Positions 15,801-22,182 of a stretch of DNA of 22,182 nucleotides are shown here, piece by piece. Each line of letters begins with the position of its first letter. The stretch's first letter is position 1. Under the pieces are notes generated by a model that was not told the DNA's origin, ran no database searches, and saw nothing but the letters and a program-made list of their open reading frames with translations. This stretch comes from an uncultured bacterium (GTDB taxonomy: Bacteria; Verrucomicrobiota; Kiritimatiellia; RFP12; UBA1067): contig CACYEO010000140.1 in NCBI GenBank assembly GCA_902773475.1, forward strand, positions 1-22,182, read 5' to 3'. The translations under genes were made by a program, and so were the position numbers.

Positions 15801-16000
15801 CTTTTTTCATTCTGCGCGTCCAGAATGGAATACGCGTACCATGCCTTCGTCCGCGGCTGGAGGGTTTCGACGAGCGCGGTTCTGTTTGTCGAAAACGCAA
15901 ATGCTTCGGCGAAGCGGTCGTCGGCCAGGTCTTTCAAATCGGCTGCGGTTGCTGTTGCTGCGGCGAAAGCGGCTGCGATTCCAAATACGGTTTTGTCCAT
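9818..16000 (-). CDS. Giant exported multidomain protein (macroglobulin-like architecture, 2060 aa)
   Basis: One uninterrupted 2060-aa frame. Residues 1 to about 19 (MDKTVFGIAAAFAAATATA) are a signal peptide. Residues about 20-400 look alpha-helical. From N411 a beta-rich region begins (NPRVFGAGDAVSLAIDVKNA, then repeated sandwich-like stretches to about 1050) that resembles the MG domains of bacterial alpha-2-macroglobulins. No thioester motif of the GCGEQ type is present. A block at 1380-1394 (YRPPERTKEWVETYW) leads into FWRDYAAAV and a beta region with ILINPTARQRRARVVSQIP and PPYGSRSVAFQKFYFP. Residues about 1770-1900 are helical and TPR-like. The C-terminus is beta-rich with PGAYVKVYAR and KFHKDGYTDLRGAFDYAS (2010-2027). 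From memory, these two blocks mark a family of giant proteins in scattered bacteria and protists, which I could not verify. AGGAGG (16010-16015) lies 9 nt before the ATG. The function is unknown; a role on the cell surface or in the periplasm is inferred. Confidence 0.85.
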   Translation of the reverse strand: MDKTVFGIAAAFAAATATAADLKDLADDRFAEAFAFSTNRTALVETLQPRTKAWYAYSILDAQNEKRFEEASRLIREWDAESSGAKGYAPFLARNFRDRQNFLLWEGKPDDRIVAIAAALENAGIRANLPEREVEIKPDTYPSALPPGEVSFDTMWRLCARSSQQLENGFRFLAVRPGLLSAPERAAEAARNHLPDEPGLFDSVIAYLSDSDNRHVFADRNAMGALTLDQLMEVQRRLKGTAKDVSASEEFARAVFSKIAPGADDDPEDPAVKEAVLKRRLEFARTLAPALAGRRLAAERELLDFYASRGDYAHTDLFIGHLRGKAAETKPRNGRLAGDGFIREWLEAARRAGSDMEEYRGLVEAGFFARTVAETDLLAGKPAAESGAGVFGTEEFKALQERVELEWAKTNPRVFGAGDAVSLAIDVKNAPVMSVSVYEMDAESAVREAKGAMPATVDLDCAVPTFTRTVDFQAFPAIRRHRETLDFPELEKPGLYVVECSANGVVSRAVIRKGRLRAMVRNDASGYVFSAVLDDGSVAKDAKLRLDGTVFKAEANGEIPVPFASSGKTAGRKKAIVVSGSLATAVEFFHNEETSKLSIDVALPAESLVAGATATALARPRLEIGGVEAPPGLLEKTELRIVFKDGDGRESVKTVSPFPLADSAETAIRFAVPQNLADMRMTVSGTLKRAADGEEKKLSATWSKSVNAFSKTDETVQAFLRRTDRGYVVEFRGRTGERVPSRAARFRFKHRALRLQPQNAVGNGIMLQGDRNGEIFLGPLDDIEKVFMEGYGNLEWRLCDSAAAATADSISAVEGETIEIPAGALSCGGWAGAGELASRVSLLELNRDGKITADRISACSYKDGILRIEGLKRGDYRLSFRAEGAVKTISVAKAAPRGRAAGAIAGETRELPDTGAPAMLAITSAQIDGGGILRVKLANAADGARVHVFASRTRPEETEGRAPRDVFALAAAQGAAGAKRQWGAAKSEYISGRNLGDRLRYILDRRREGGRIGNMLDKPSLLLNPRALSETRTNEETSAPGENWALPEAAMCEEAPGGMRRERRGSQSIYAGTSRTCRDFLPGPAAVFPNLEPDVNCVVELDLSSAKGLQDVEIVAFDGRTADSRSIALAAAEYEPRDLRMKPEFDALAAGGRSKTYSTVGELCTLAASIDPRDAAFAEFSFIAKWHELDDAAKREIYGRHASHELDFFLCEKDGKFFADAVLPLLKNKSRKDFIDKWLLGEDVSGYAAPGKIQELNAFEQCLLARRVKSAAPVVARILADWCEANPPDPGEEERRMSIALDEMGGSAVAGDMNSAAYNMAPQASRHMPIGFTPMPITGEKKACPPAERLRSAGGARADFDSAAMNLQKAKNRRARRQFYRPPERTKEWVETYWHGKRASDETLPLARPCRFWRDYAAAVADGSEKTFRSQYFRDAVSTFTGKMAALAVTAVPFEAEDGEETRGVTFSRGGARDDGAKTLNLVQRITDPSERDDDGSAREIKGDLSCGTLYALETILINPTARQRRARVVSQIPSRAVAAGGTKAAEESIVVVPPYGSRSVAFQKFYFPSADGGAGAAKPAKAVENGTLAGEAAPVVRKVVPGPPEPDMTSWRYVSQKGSKSDVLEYLAKKNLSGAELEKTAWRMKDGDFAEKALATLSARGVYCENLWLAGLKWKDSFDPVRFGEVVERSANVKKLARTLGPALDSPVLKIDPEDGGVFEHREYWPVINARTHSKGGTAAIANEGLAAEWRAFLDTLAAKREPSARDRLLAAVFLIAQDRVEEARRQVALAPRGGDAEMQRDYLAAYFAFSDGESEKARKLAEKWMDAPQAVWRGRFAKIVAQADEIAGRESAAKDGDAAAAPSIALKPLASGGAVEGVVVTAGNLSFCTLKAYPVDVEIGFSKNPFGGSSASGGVTGMKPKWTADVEIPEDGEKKVSLPRELRKTNLVLVASGADGRAEERLEITPGSVDVQLVREYRQIRARDAKARPVPGAYVKVYARCGGTGETKFHKDGYTDLRGAFDYASVSTDSDSRPSEYAIFVDAPGLGVKILRVGGDGK

Positions 16001-16031
16001 AAGGCGAGTCCTCCTGTGTTTCCGTGCCGCA

Positions 16032-16040
16032 ATTTTACCA
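16032..16040 (-). promoter_or_regulatory. Candidate extended -10 promoter of the giant gene
   Basis: On the minus strand TGG then TAAAAT (plus-strand bases 16032-16040) forms an extended -10 element just downstream of the tRNA terminator. The -35 position is poor. A start near 16025 gives a leader of about 25 nt that includes the AGGAGG ribosome binding site. Confidence 0.45.
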
Positions 16041-16060
16041 AAATTCCGTATGCGTGCGGG

Positions 16061-16088
16061 AAAAAGAAAAAACCGCGCGCAGCGCGGT
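16061..16088 (-). terminator. Rho-independent terminator of tRNA-Val
   Basis: On the minus strand ACCGCGC, loop TGC, GCGCGGT (hairpin on plus-strand bases 16072-16088) is followed by a T-rich tract TTTTTCTTTTT (16061-16071). The 7-bp GC-rich stem with a U-tract lies 16 nt beyond the CCA end of the tRNA and insulates it from the giant gene. Confidence 0.88.
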
Positions 16089-16103
16089 CTTGCCGTAAAA
16101 AAA

Positions 16104-16180
16104 TGGTGGGCAATACTGGACTCGAACCAGTGACCCCTACCATGTCAAGGTAGTGCTCTAACCAACTGAGCTAATTGCCC
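16104..16180 (-). tRNA. tRNA-Val (anticodon GAC)
   Basis: The minus-strand sequence from 16180 to 16104 folds as a complete 77-nt tRNA. The acceptor stem is GGGCAAT/ATTGCCC with discriminator A and an encoded CCA (16104-16106). The D arm is AGCTCAGTTGGTTAGAGC. The anticodon stem CTACC/GGTAG closes the loop TTGACAT, giving anticodon GAC (valine codons GUC and GUU). The T arm contains GGTTCGAGTCC. All invariant positions appear normal, and the gene has its own promoter and terminator. Confidence 0.97.
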
Positions 16181-16193
16181 GAAAACGGCAGAT

Positions 16194-16222
16194 AGTGTAC
16201 CATAGAGTTTCCCGCCCGTCAA
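16194..16222 (-). promoter_or_regulatory. Promoter of tRNA-Val
   Basis: On the minus strand TTGACG (plus-strand bases 16217-16222) and TACACT (16194-16199) are separated by exactly 17 bp. The -10 ends 13 bp before the mature tRNA 5' end, so a leader of about 6 nt is expected. I see no gene or other clear signal in the rest of the gap up to the helicase stop (16223-16405). Confidence 0.8.
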
Positions 16223-16405
16223 TCGCAGATTGCGTGCGCCGGAAATTTTGGGGCGCGCCTGCGTTTTCTCCCCGGGTTGCGGTGCCTGCGGACGTGCAAG
16301 CCAAACATTTGACAACTCGGGCGGAGATGCGGTTTTCCGGGCGCGAGACGTCAGACGCGGGACGGGAGGGCTGTCCGCAAGATGGCTCCGTCTGGCGGCG
16401 TCCCG

Positions 16406-19400
16406 TCAGGCCGGCAGGTCTAGAATGCCCGCGATGTCTTCGTAGCTCATCTGCTCCAGCACCGCTTCGTCCGTAGTGCCGACCGTCGCCTGTATGACGA
16501 GCTGCTTTTTCTTCTGGAGCGCGAGGACTCTTTCTTCCACGCTGCCCGACGCGATCATTTTCACAACGTAAACGGTTTTCTTCTGCCCTATGCGGTGGGC
16601 GCGGTCCGTCGCCTGGTCTTCGACCGCCGGATTCCACCACGGGTCTAAATGCACCACCATGTCCGCGCCGGTGAGGTTCAATCCCGTGCCGCCGGCGTGC
16701 AGCGAAATCAGGAACAGCGGAATGTCCGGCGACGTGTTGAACCGCTTGCATTCGTCGAGGCGGTTCTTCGTGGAGCCGTCGAGGTAGCAGTACTTGATTC
16801 CGCGCGCTTCAAGCTCCTCCCGGAGGATCGAAAGCATCTTCACGAACTGCGAGAACACGAGGACGCGGTGTCCGGCGTCGATCGCCTCGTCGAGAAGTTC
16901 CATGAAACTGTCCACCTTGCCGCTCGCGTCCGCGGGGTCGAACTTGCCGTATTCCCCGCGCCGCGCCTCTTCGAGAAGCCCGAGGTGGCAGGAAACCTGG
17001 CGCAGGCGCATGAGCAGCGCAAGGATTTCGAAGCGGCTTTTCTTGAATCCCTTCTGCTTGACCATGTCGCCGACTTTCGAGCGGACCTCGCCGAGAAGCG
17101 CGTTGTACGCGCGCTGCTGCGAAGGCGTCATGGGGCTGTAGTGGATGCGTATTATCTTGTCGGGCAGGTCTTTCGCGACGTCTTTCTTGAGGCGGCGGAG
17201 TATGAAAGGGTGCAGTTTGCGGCGCAGCTTCTCCTGGGCGGCGCGCGCGCCTTCGCCGCCTTCCGCGATTGGGTCTTCGGTGTCGCATTTGAAGGTTTCG
17301 TAGTCGCCCAGATAGTCCGGCATCAGGAAGTCGAATATGCTCCAGACGTCGGCGACCGAATTTTCCACGGGCGTTCCCGTGAGCACGAGTTTCTGGATGC
17401 CGTCGAGCTGTTTCGCGGCCTTGGCGTTCCGCGTGCGGCGGTTTTTGATGTGCTGGGCTTCGTCGAGCACGATCGCGGAAAAACGCTTGTCCGAGTAGGC
17501 GTCTTCGATGTCGCGCTGGAGCAACGCGTAGCTCGTGACCACGATGTCCGCGGAAGGAATGTCCGCAAACGATTTCGCGCGGTCCGGGCCGGACACGACG
17601 AGCGTCTTCATCCACGGGACGAATTTTTCGGCTTCGCGCGCCCAGTTTTCGACGAGCGACGTGGGGCACACCACAAGAGCCGGCATGTTCCGGGCGTCCG
17701 GCGCGGTGCGCGCAAGCGAAAGCCATGTGAGCGTCTGGAGCGTTTTGCCGAGGCCCATCTCGTCCGCAAGCAGCCCGCAAAGACCGCTTTTTTCGAGGAA
17801 GCGCATCCAGTACACGCCCTGTTTCTGGTACGGGCGAAGGATGTTTTCGAGCTTGCCGAGATCGACAGGCTCGAACCGCGCGGAAGTGTCTCCGTTGCGC
17901 CGTTCGGCCGCCTCGCGCCAGTCCGGCGCGGCCGAATCCTCCACGTCGAAGCCGTCGAACGCTTCAAGGCTCGATCGCACGTACGGAGCGTACACGCCTG
18001 AAACGCGGAAGTGCCCGCGCGGGGCGCCGGCGGTCGTGGGCTTGCAGTCGGAAAAGACCGAGCGCATGGATTTCACGGCTTCGGAGTCGATCAGCAGCGT
18101 CTCGCCGGAGGAAGTGTGCAGGAATCCGTCGCCGCGGTTTATGGCGCGCTGGATTTCGGTTTCCGGGATGTTGCGGCCTGCGGCGTCGAACGATATTTTC
18201 ACGTCGAACATTCCGCGCGGCGCGTCGCGCACGGTCGCCACCGGGACGATGAGAGGCATCGCGTCGAGGACGCCGGTCAGGCGTGGGCTGACGTCGAATT
18301 TCCAGCCGCGCCGGTGAAGTTCCGGATAGCCCTGGCCGAGGAAGTTCAGGACGGCGCGCGGTTCGTTCATCGTAAAACGCGCCCCTCCCCCCGCGCCGGG
18401 GTCGCGGTCGAACCCGTACCGCTGCAGGCAGCCCGCGGCGTCCGCCTCCGCCGCCGTGTTGCGCGTGCGGAACAGAAGCATGTCGTCGGGATCGGGCAGT
18501 GCCACGTCCGCTTCGCGCGCGTTGTATATGGCTGGCAGGACGCGGCCGGCGTACTGCGCCGAAAGTTCCGCCGAAAGGCTCGCCCGCGATCCGTTCAGCT
18601 TCACGCGGAAGACGGGCTGCGCGGGGATGAATGCGAACATGTCCTCGGACGGGATGCATTCCACGCGCGCATGTTGCCGCAGCAGCGGAAGATTCGTTTT
18701 CAGGAACGCGGGAACCGCTTCCCTGTCGACGATTTCGTCATGCGAATAGATTGAATGGAAAGGTTCTGGCAGCACGTCCGCCATCGGAAAGAATCTGCCG
18801 CCGGAGAACACGAAGCCTTCCCGCCCGTGGGCGAGGAACCGGTCGGCGGTGCGTATGCGCCCCTCCTCTCCGGGGATGTCGGCCCAGGGGTAGATCGCGA
18901 AAGAGCCGTCTTCTTCTGACATTTCGCAGCGCAGCGACACGTGGACCGGCTTTTCCCCGCACAGAAGGCCGAGAAGATCCATCAAGTCCGCCGCGCCGAT
19001 GCGCGCTTCGCCCGGGACCGGGCCTGCGCAGATGTCTTCGAGAACGGAGAAGACGTCTTCGTCCTCCGGCGAGAAGCGCACGGCGCCGCCGGCGAAATCC
19101 TCCGGCGGGCGTTCCGCGCCGGAGGAATCCGCGAGCCGCACCGAGACCGTCACGGCGCCGTCGCGCCAGAAGGCGTCCGCAAAGCCGGGCGGCCTGCGCA
19201 CGACGACTTTTACGGGCGTTCCGCTTTCGCTTCTTCGAAGGTAGAGCGAAGGATCGACTTTCGCCGCTTTTTCCGCGGCGCGCCTTTCGGCTTCGTAGTT
19301 TTCCTGGCGCCGCGGATCCGTGCGGCGCAGCATCAGGTCCAGACCCAGCGCAACGACGTGCCAGCATACCAGAGAGTAGCGCGCGTTGGATTCGCACGGG

Positions 19401-19618
19401 CATTTCGAGATTATTGCGCCGTCGTGCCGCAGTTTGAAGGAAGTGCGCAGCTCCCCGCCGTTTCCGAGGGCGATGCGTCCGGATACCTCCCCCGCCGCCG
19501 GATTCCAGTCCGCCGACAGCACGGCGCCTTTGCGCGCCTGGTGGAGCGCCTGGTTGAACACGCCGGCTCCGCCCCAGGAGATGAGCTGGGACTGCGTTAT
19601 TTCGGGAAGGACCGCCAT
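16406..19618 (-). CDS. SWIM/SNF2 DEAD-box helicase (Swi2/Snf2 family)
   Basis: A 1070-aa cytoplasmic SF2 ATPase that translocates on DNA. A SWIM zinc-finger-like motif CPC...CWH lies at C73, C75, C85 and H87. Residues about 100-560 form the poorly conserved bacterial SNF2-associated region. The SNF2 motor starts near residue 590 (LRPYQKQGVYWM) and has motif I DEMGLGKT (619-626), motif II DEAQH (719-723), and GTPVENSVADVWSIFDFL. The C-terminal helicase lobe has VFSQFVKM, YLDGSTKNR, HLDPWWNPAVEDQATDRAHRIGQ (ending at 1012) and SVEERVLALQKKK. The architecture is that of complete bacterial Snf2 proteins; their precise roles are poorly known, and DNA repair or transcription recycling (RapA-like) are possibilities. 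ATG 19618 lies 2 nt after the ruvB stop, so the two are coupled. Confidence 0.95.
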   Translation of the reverse strand: MAVLPEITQSQLISWGGAGVFNQALHQARKGAVLSADWNPAAGEVSGRIALGNGGELRTSFKLRHDGAIISKCPCESNARYSLVCWHVVALGLDLMLRRTDPRRQENYEAERRAAEKAAKVDPSLYLRRSESGTPVKVVVRRPPGFADAFWRDGAVTVSVRLADSSGAERPPEDFAGGAVRFSPEDEDVFSVLEDICAGPVPGEARIGAADLMDLLGLLCGEKPVHVSLRCEMSEEDGSFAIYPWADIPGEEGRIRTADRFLAHGREGFVFSGGRFFPMADVLPEPFHSIYSHDEIVDREAVPAFLKTNLPLLRQHARVECIPSEDMFAFIPAQPVFRVKLNGSRASLSAELSAQYAGRVLPAIYNAREADVALPDPDDMLLFRTRNTAAEADAAGCLQRYGFDRDPGAGGGARFTMNEPRAVLNFLGQGYPELHRRGWKFDVSPRLTGVLDAMPLIVPVATVRDAPRGMFDVKISFDAAGRNIPETEIQRAINRGDGFLHTSSGETLLIDSEAVKSMRSVFSDCKPTTAGAPRGHFRVSGVYAPYVRSSLEAFDGFDVEDSAAPDWREAAERRNGDTSARFEPVDLGKLENILRPYQKQGVYWMRFLEKSGLCGLLADEMGLGKTLQTLTWLSLARTAPDARNMPALVVCPTSLVENWAREAEKFVPWMKTLVVSGPDRAKSFADIPSADIVVTSYALLQRDIEDAYSDKRFSAIVLDEAQHIKNRRTRNAKAAKQLDGIQKLVLTGTPVENSVADVWSIFDFLMPDYLGDYETFKCDTEDPIAEGGEGARAAQEKLRRKLHPFILRRLKKDVAKDLPDKIIRIHYSPMTPSQQRAYNALLGEVRSKVGDMVKQKGFKKSRFEILALLMRLRQVSCHLGLLEEARRGEYGKFDPADASGKVDSFMELLDEAIDAGHRVLVFSQFVKMLSILREELEARGIKYCYLDGSTKNRLDECKRFNTSPDIPLFLISLHAGGTGLNLTGADMVVHLDPWWNPAVEDQATDRAHRIGQKKTVYVVKMIASGSVEERVLALQKKKQLVIQATVGTTDEAVLEQMSYEDIAGILDLPA

Positions 19619-19620
19619 TG

Positions 19621-20661
19621 TCAGATGCCGAGCGTCTGCTGTGCTTCGCCGGCCTGCGCGATGCGTGGCGGCGGCGGGACGCCGAGCCGCTCGTAGCAGC
19701 GCGCAGTCGCGACGCGGCCTTTCGGAGTGCGGTCTATGTAGCCTTCCATTATCAGGAAAGGTTCGTAGACTTCCTCCACCGTGTCAGGTTCCTCGCCCAC
19801 GGAGACGGCTATCGTCCCCAGGCCGACAGGGCCGCCGTTGAACTTGGATACTATGGTGTCGAGGATTTTCATGTCCATCGCGTCGAGACCGCGCGGGTCG
19901 ATTTCGAGAAGCGCCAGCGAATCGACCGCTACCTTGGCGGTGATGCGGTTGTCGGCTTCGATCTGCGCGTAGTCGCGCACCCGGCGCAGGAGGTTGTTCG
20001 CGATTCGCGGGGTTCCGCGCGCGCGGGAGGCGATTTCAAGCGCGCCGTCGCGTTCTATTTCCACTCCGAGACGCCCCGCGGAGCGCTCCACTATGTCCGC
20101 CAGCTCTTCGCGGTCGTAGTAGTTCAGCCTGTTTACGATTCCGAAGCGCCCGCGCAGCGGCGCCGATATCAGGCCTATGCGCGTTGTCGCGCCGACGAGC
20201 GTGAAATGCGGCAGGTCGAGCCTGACGCTCCGCGCGTTCGGGCCCTGGTCTATCATGATGTCGATCACGAAATCCTCCATGGCGGAATAGAGGTATTCCT
20301 CCACGGTTTTCGCGAGACGGTGTATTTCGTCGATGAATACGATGTCGCCCGGTTCTATGGATGTCAGCAGTCCCGCGAGATCGCCGGGTTTCGTGATGAC
20401 CGGTCCGGACGTGGTCTTCACGTGAACGCCCATCTCCTCCCCCAGGATGTATGAAAGCGTGGTCTTGCCCAGTCCCGGCGGGCCGGAGAAAAGGACGTGG
20501 TCGAGCGTCTCGCCGCGTTCCTTGGCGGCGCGGACGGCCACGGAGAGTCTTTCGCGTATTTTTTTCTGCCCGGTGAATTCCTCAAACCGCGAAGGCCGCA
20601 GTCTGTTGTCGAATGCCGAGTTGCGCCTGTTGAGATCGGCGTTCTGCCTTTCCTGTTTCAT
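19621..20661 (-). CDS. ruvB: Holliday junction branch migration ATPase RuvB
   Basis: Hexameric AAA+ motor that, with RuvA, drives branch migration of Holliday junctions in recombinational repair. The 346-aa protein from ATG 20661 begins MKQERQNADLNRRN and continues LRPSRFEEFTGQ, the normal N-terminal region. Walker A is GPPGLGKT (60-67) and Walker B is DEIH (111-114). Sensor-type segments follow (TLVGATTRIGLISAPLRGRFG), and the C-terminal winged-helix region ends with GYIDRTPKGRVAT. The frame stays open far upstream, but that part overlaps the beta-galactosidase gene in another frame and is not RuvB. No clear Shine-Dalgarno sequence precedes the ATG, which is 5 nt after the beta-galactosidase stop. 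ruvA and ruvC are not in the window. Confidence 0.97.
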   Translation of the reverse strand: MKQERQNADLNRRNSAFDNRLRPSRFEEFTGQKKIRERLSVAVRAAKERGETLDHVLFSGPPGLGKTTLSYILGEEMGVHVKTTSGPVITKPGDLAGLLTSIEPGDIVFIDEIHRLAKTVEEYLYSAMEDFVIDIMIDQGPNARSVRLDLPHFTLVGATTRIGLISAPLRGRFGIVNRLNYYDREELADIVERSAGRLGVEIERDGALEIASRARGTPRIANNLLRRVRDYAQIEADNRITAKVAVDSLALLEIDPRGLDAMDMKILDTIVSKFNGGPVGLGTIAVSVGEEPDTVEEVYEPFLIMEGYIDRTPKGRVATARCYERLGVPPPPRIAQAGEAQQTLGI

Positions 20662-20666
20662 CGCAG

Positions 20667-22182
20667 TCACTTTTCGAGAGGTTCCGCTTCCGCCATCGAC
20701 GCCCAGTCCTTGCCGGATCCGGGCTGGGAGGACAGCGCATCGAAGCGGATGTAGCGTATTTTCATGCGTTCGGGGAATCTGATGTCGGTCGCGTTGTGCG
20801 TATCCGGAAGCTCGCCCTTGGCAAGGATCGTCCAGTCGTCGCGGTCGGCGCGGTTGCGCCCGTACACCGCGTAGCCGCGTATGCGTCCGTTGCGGTTGCC
20901 GTCCTGGCGCGGCAGCACGCGCAGTCCCGCCCATTTCGCGCTTTTGCCCAGGTCGAGCGTGAACGAGTGCGGATACGGAGCCTGCGCGTTGCCGTACTGC
21001 GTGTGCCAGATGGTGCCGGGGTCGCCGTCGACGAGATGTTCCGCATCCTCGCCCGGCTCGAAACTGTCGCATTCGAGCACGATGGGATAGTCGTCTGGAT
21101 TGGACGATACGGGGCCGTCCGCAAACTTGACGGGCGGGACTTTCGATTTCACGAGCGGGGCGTCGGCGCGCGCGGAAAGAACGAAGGACAGGTCGTATGC
21201 GCGGTCGGTCCGTATTATGTCGCGCGCGAGCGGGCCGGGGCCGCAGGACGCGCCGCCGAGTCCGCGCACGGCGGAGGAGAGCGTAAGCACGGTTTTCGAG
21301 GATTCCGGCAGTTCCGCCGGATGCGTGGTTTCGACAAGTTCGCGCACCATGTACGGTATGGCGGAGAACCAAAGCGGATCGCCGGCGGATGACAGGACGA
21401 TTCCGCCGGGCGCGCCGCCGCGCATCAGCCTCACGGCGCGCATCCCGCCGTGCGTTCCGTAGTCTTCCGGCCGCGCGTACGGGCACGGCTCGCGCGTGTC
21501 GAGGCTGTAGCGGCCGAGTTTCGCGCCGCTGCGGCGGTCTGGATAGTTGTCGTACGGCCCGTCGCCGAAATATTCGCCGCGCGCGAGGCTCCCGTCGAGC
21601 GCAAGCGAATATCCGATGCGCGCGATTTCGATCTTCCTGCCGCGCGGGCGTATCCTGGACTGGAATACGACGTCGCCGCCGGGACGCACCGTCCACAGCG
21701 CCGAAATTTCAAACCGCGCGGCGTTGCCGGGCGGCGGACCGCCTTTTTCGATGCGCGTGGAGCCGTTGCCGTAGTTCAATAGTTTTTCGGAGTATTGCGG
21801 ACGCGCGATTGCCGAAACCGTGAACGCATACGAGCCGTCGGCGAGCTTTTTGGGCTTCGACATCGTGCAGTCGCAGTGCTTCAGCGTCCCCAGTCCTTCG
21901 GCGAACCACGTCTGCCCCGGCAAGACTTCGTTGGAAGACGGCGCGCGAATGGCATCGATGCGCATCGGTTCTTTCACGCATTCGAACCCGTCCGCCGAAT
22001 ATCCGCAGAGCATTCCGTCTTTGCCGAACCGGATTTCGATCGCGCGCCCTCCGGCGTCGCGCGTGGAGAACGCCATCGTTCCGCCGGATTCCTTGAAGGC
22101 GACTTCGCCTTTCGCGGCGGGAAGCTCGCGGCCTTCAGGCGCACTCCCGGCCGTCCAGTCGGTCTGGCCGTATGCGATCTCC
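20667..22182 (-). CDS. GH2 LacZ-type beta-galactosidase, C-terminal part, with a discoidin-like (F5/8 type C) domain
   Basis: The 5' end lies beyond the right edge; 504 residues are visible. The frame is open to the edge (EIAYGQTDWTAG precedes the first internal Met), so the Met at 22076 is not the start. The first two thirds match the beta-galactosidase small-chain domain that completes the active site of LacZ-type GH2 enzymes: GEYFGDGPYDNYPDRRSGAK, YARPEDYGTHGGMRAVRL, and a C-terminal strand region. The last roughly 140 residues resemble an F5/8 type C (CBM32-like) sandwich: AEHLVDGDPGTIWHT, PHSFTLDLGKSAKWAGLRVL, IRGYAVYGR, KIRYIRFDALS. The catalytic (TIM barrel) domain and any signal peptide are outside the window. 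The role is hydrolysis of beta-galactosides, probably from host or plant glycans, with the terminal domain binding carbohydrate. ruvB starts 5 nt after its stop. Confidence 0.9.
   Translation of the reverse strand, partial: EIAYGQTDWTAGSAPEGRELPAAKGEVAFKESGGTMAFSTRDAGGRAIEIRFGKDGMLCGYSADGFECVKEPMRIDAIRAPSSNEVLPGQTWFAEGLGTLKHCDCTMSKPKKLADGSYAFTVSAIARPQYSEKLLNYGNGSTRIEKGGPPPGNAARFEISALWTVRPGGDVVFQSRIRPRGRKIEIARIGYSLALDGSLARGEYFGDGPYDNYPDRRSGAKLGRYSLDTREPCPYARPEDYGTHGGMRAVRLMRGGAPGGIVLSSAGDPLWFSAIPYMVRELVETTHPAELPESSKTVLTLSSAVRGLGGASCGPGPLARDIIRTDRAYDLSFVLSARADAPLVKSKVPPVKFADGPVSSNPDDYPIVLECDSFEPGEDAEHLVDGDPGTIWHTQYGNAQAPYPHSFTLDLGKSAKWAGLRVLPRQDGNRNGRIRGYAVYGRNRADRDDWTILAKGELPDTHNATDIRFPERMKIRYIRFDALSSQPGSGKDWASMAEAEPLEK

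Noticed and set aside
16309..16337. Plus-strand TTGACA as a possible promoter
   Set aside because: The position 17 bp downstream is GTTTTC, not a -10 box, and no plus-strand gene follows.
16195..16476. 93-codon plus-strand open frame between tRNA-Val and the helicase
   Set aside because: It overlaps the tRNA promoter and the helicase 3' end, has no ribosome binding site and resembles no protein family.
16649..18001. 450-codon open frame on the plus strand
   Set aside because: Antisense to the SNF2 motor domain, which has all the helicase motifs.
20662..21696. Upstream extension of the RuvB frame (about 345 codons)
   Set aside because: The extension is out of frame with, and overlaps, the beta-galactosidase gene. 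It is Arg-rich and featureless, and RuvB is full length from ATG 20661.

Overview
The window is a GC-rich bacterial chromosome segment with dense, clean gene content. The gene set points to the PVC superphylum (Verrucomicrobiota, Kiritimatiellota or Lentisphaerota): an exported Sec-type FAD oxidoreductase, a sodium:solute symporter with the cytosolic TKPEKRE...GGPGW linker, a LacZ-type glycosidase with a discoidin-like C-terminus, a giant exported protein, and a didermic-style lipoprotein. This placement is inferred from gene families, not from a marker phylogeny. No phage, insertion sequence, CRISPR array or rRNA was seen.

Layout. Bases 1-161 hold the end of an unknown gene. Bases 254-4759 run on the plus strand: an orphan GspE/PilB ATPase with a perfect -10 box only 7 nt before its ATG, murA with Asp in place of the fosfomycin-target Cys, then a second unit with its own TTGACA promoter and a 5' UTR hairpin encoding a 115-aa CBM48 protein that overlaps pdxA by four bases (GTGA). 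Bases 4778-8240 are a minus-strand operon: sodium:solute symporter, unknown lipoprotein and PhnP-like metallo-beta-lactamase-fold hydrolase, with gaps of 0 and 7 nt. The 226-bp divergent region at 8241-8466 carries one promoter facing each way and, between them, a 67-bp near-palindrome. The exported FAD oxidoreductase follows on the plus strand (8467-9774).

From 9818 to the end everything is on the minus strand: a 2060-residue exported protein, a tRNA-Val(GAC) with a clear promoter and a rho-independent terminator, and a tight unit of a LacZ-type beta-galactosidase (cut by the window end), ruvB and a SWIM/SNF2 helicase with gaps of 5 and 2 nt.

Functional reading. Housekeeping genes (murA, pdxA, ruvB, tRNA-Val) are interleaved with carbohydrate uptake and degradation genes and cell-envelope genes. 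The least explained item is the 2060-aa exported protein. It has macroglobulin-like beta-sandwich stretches, helical stretches, no thioester motif, and two blocks (around residues 1380-1394 and 2010-2027) that look like strongly constrained family signatures. The most unusual non-coding item is the palindrome at 8334-8400, which lies outside both predicted flanking transcripts.
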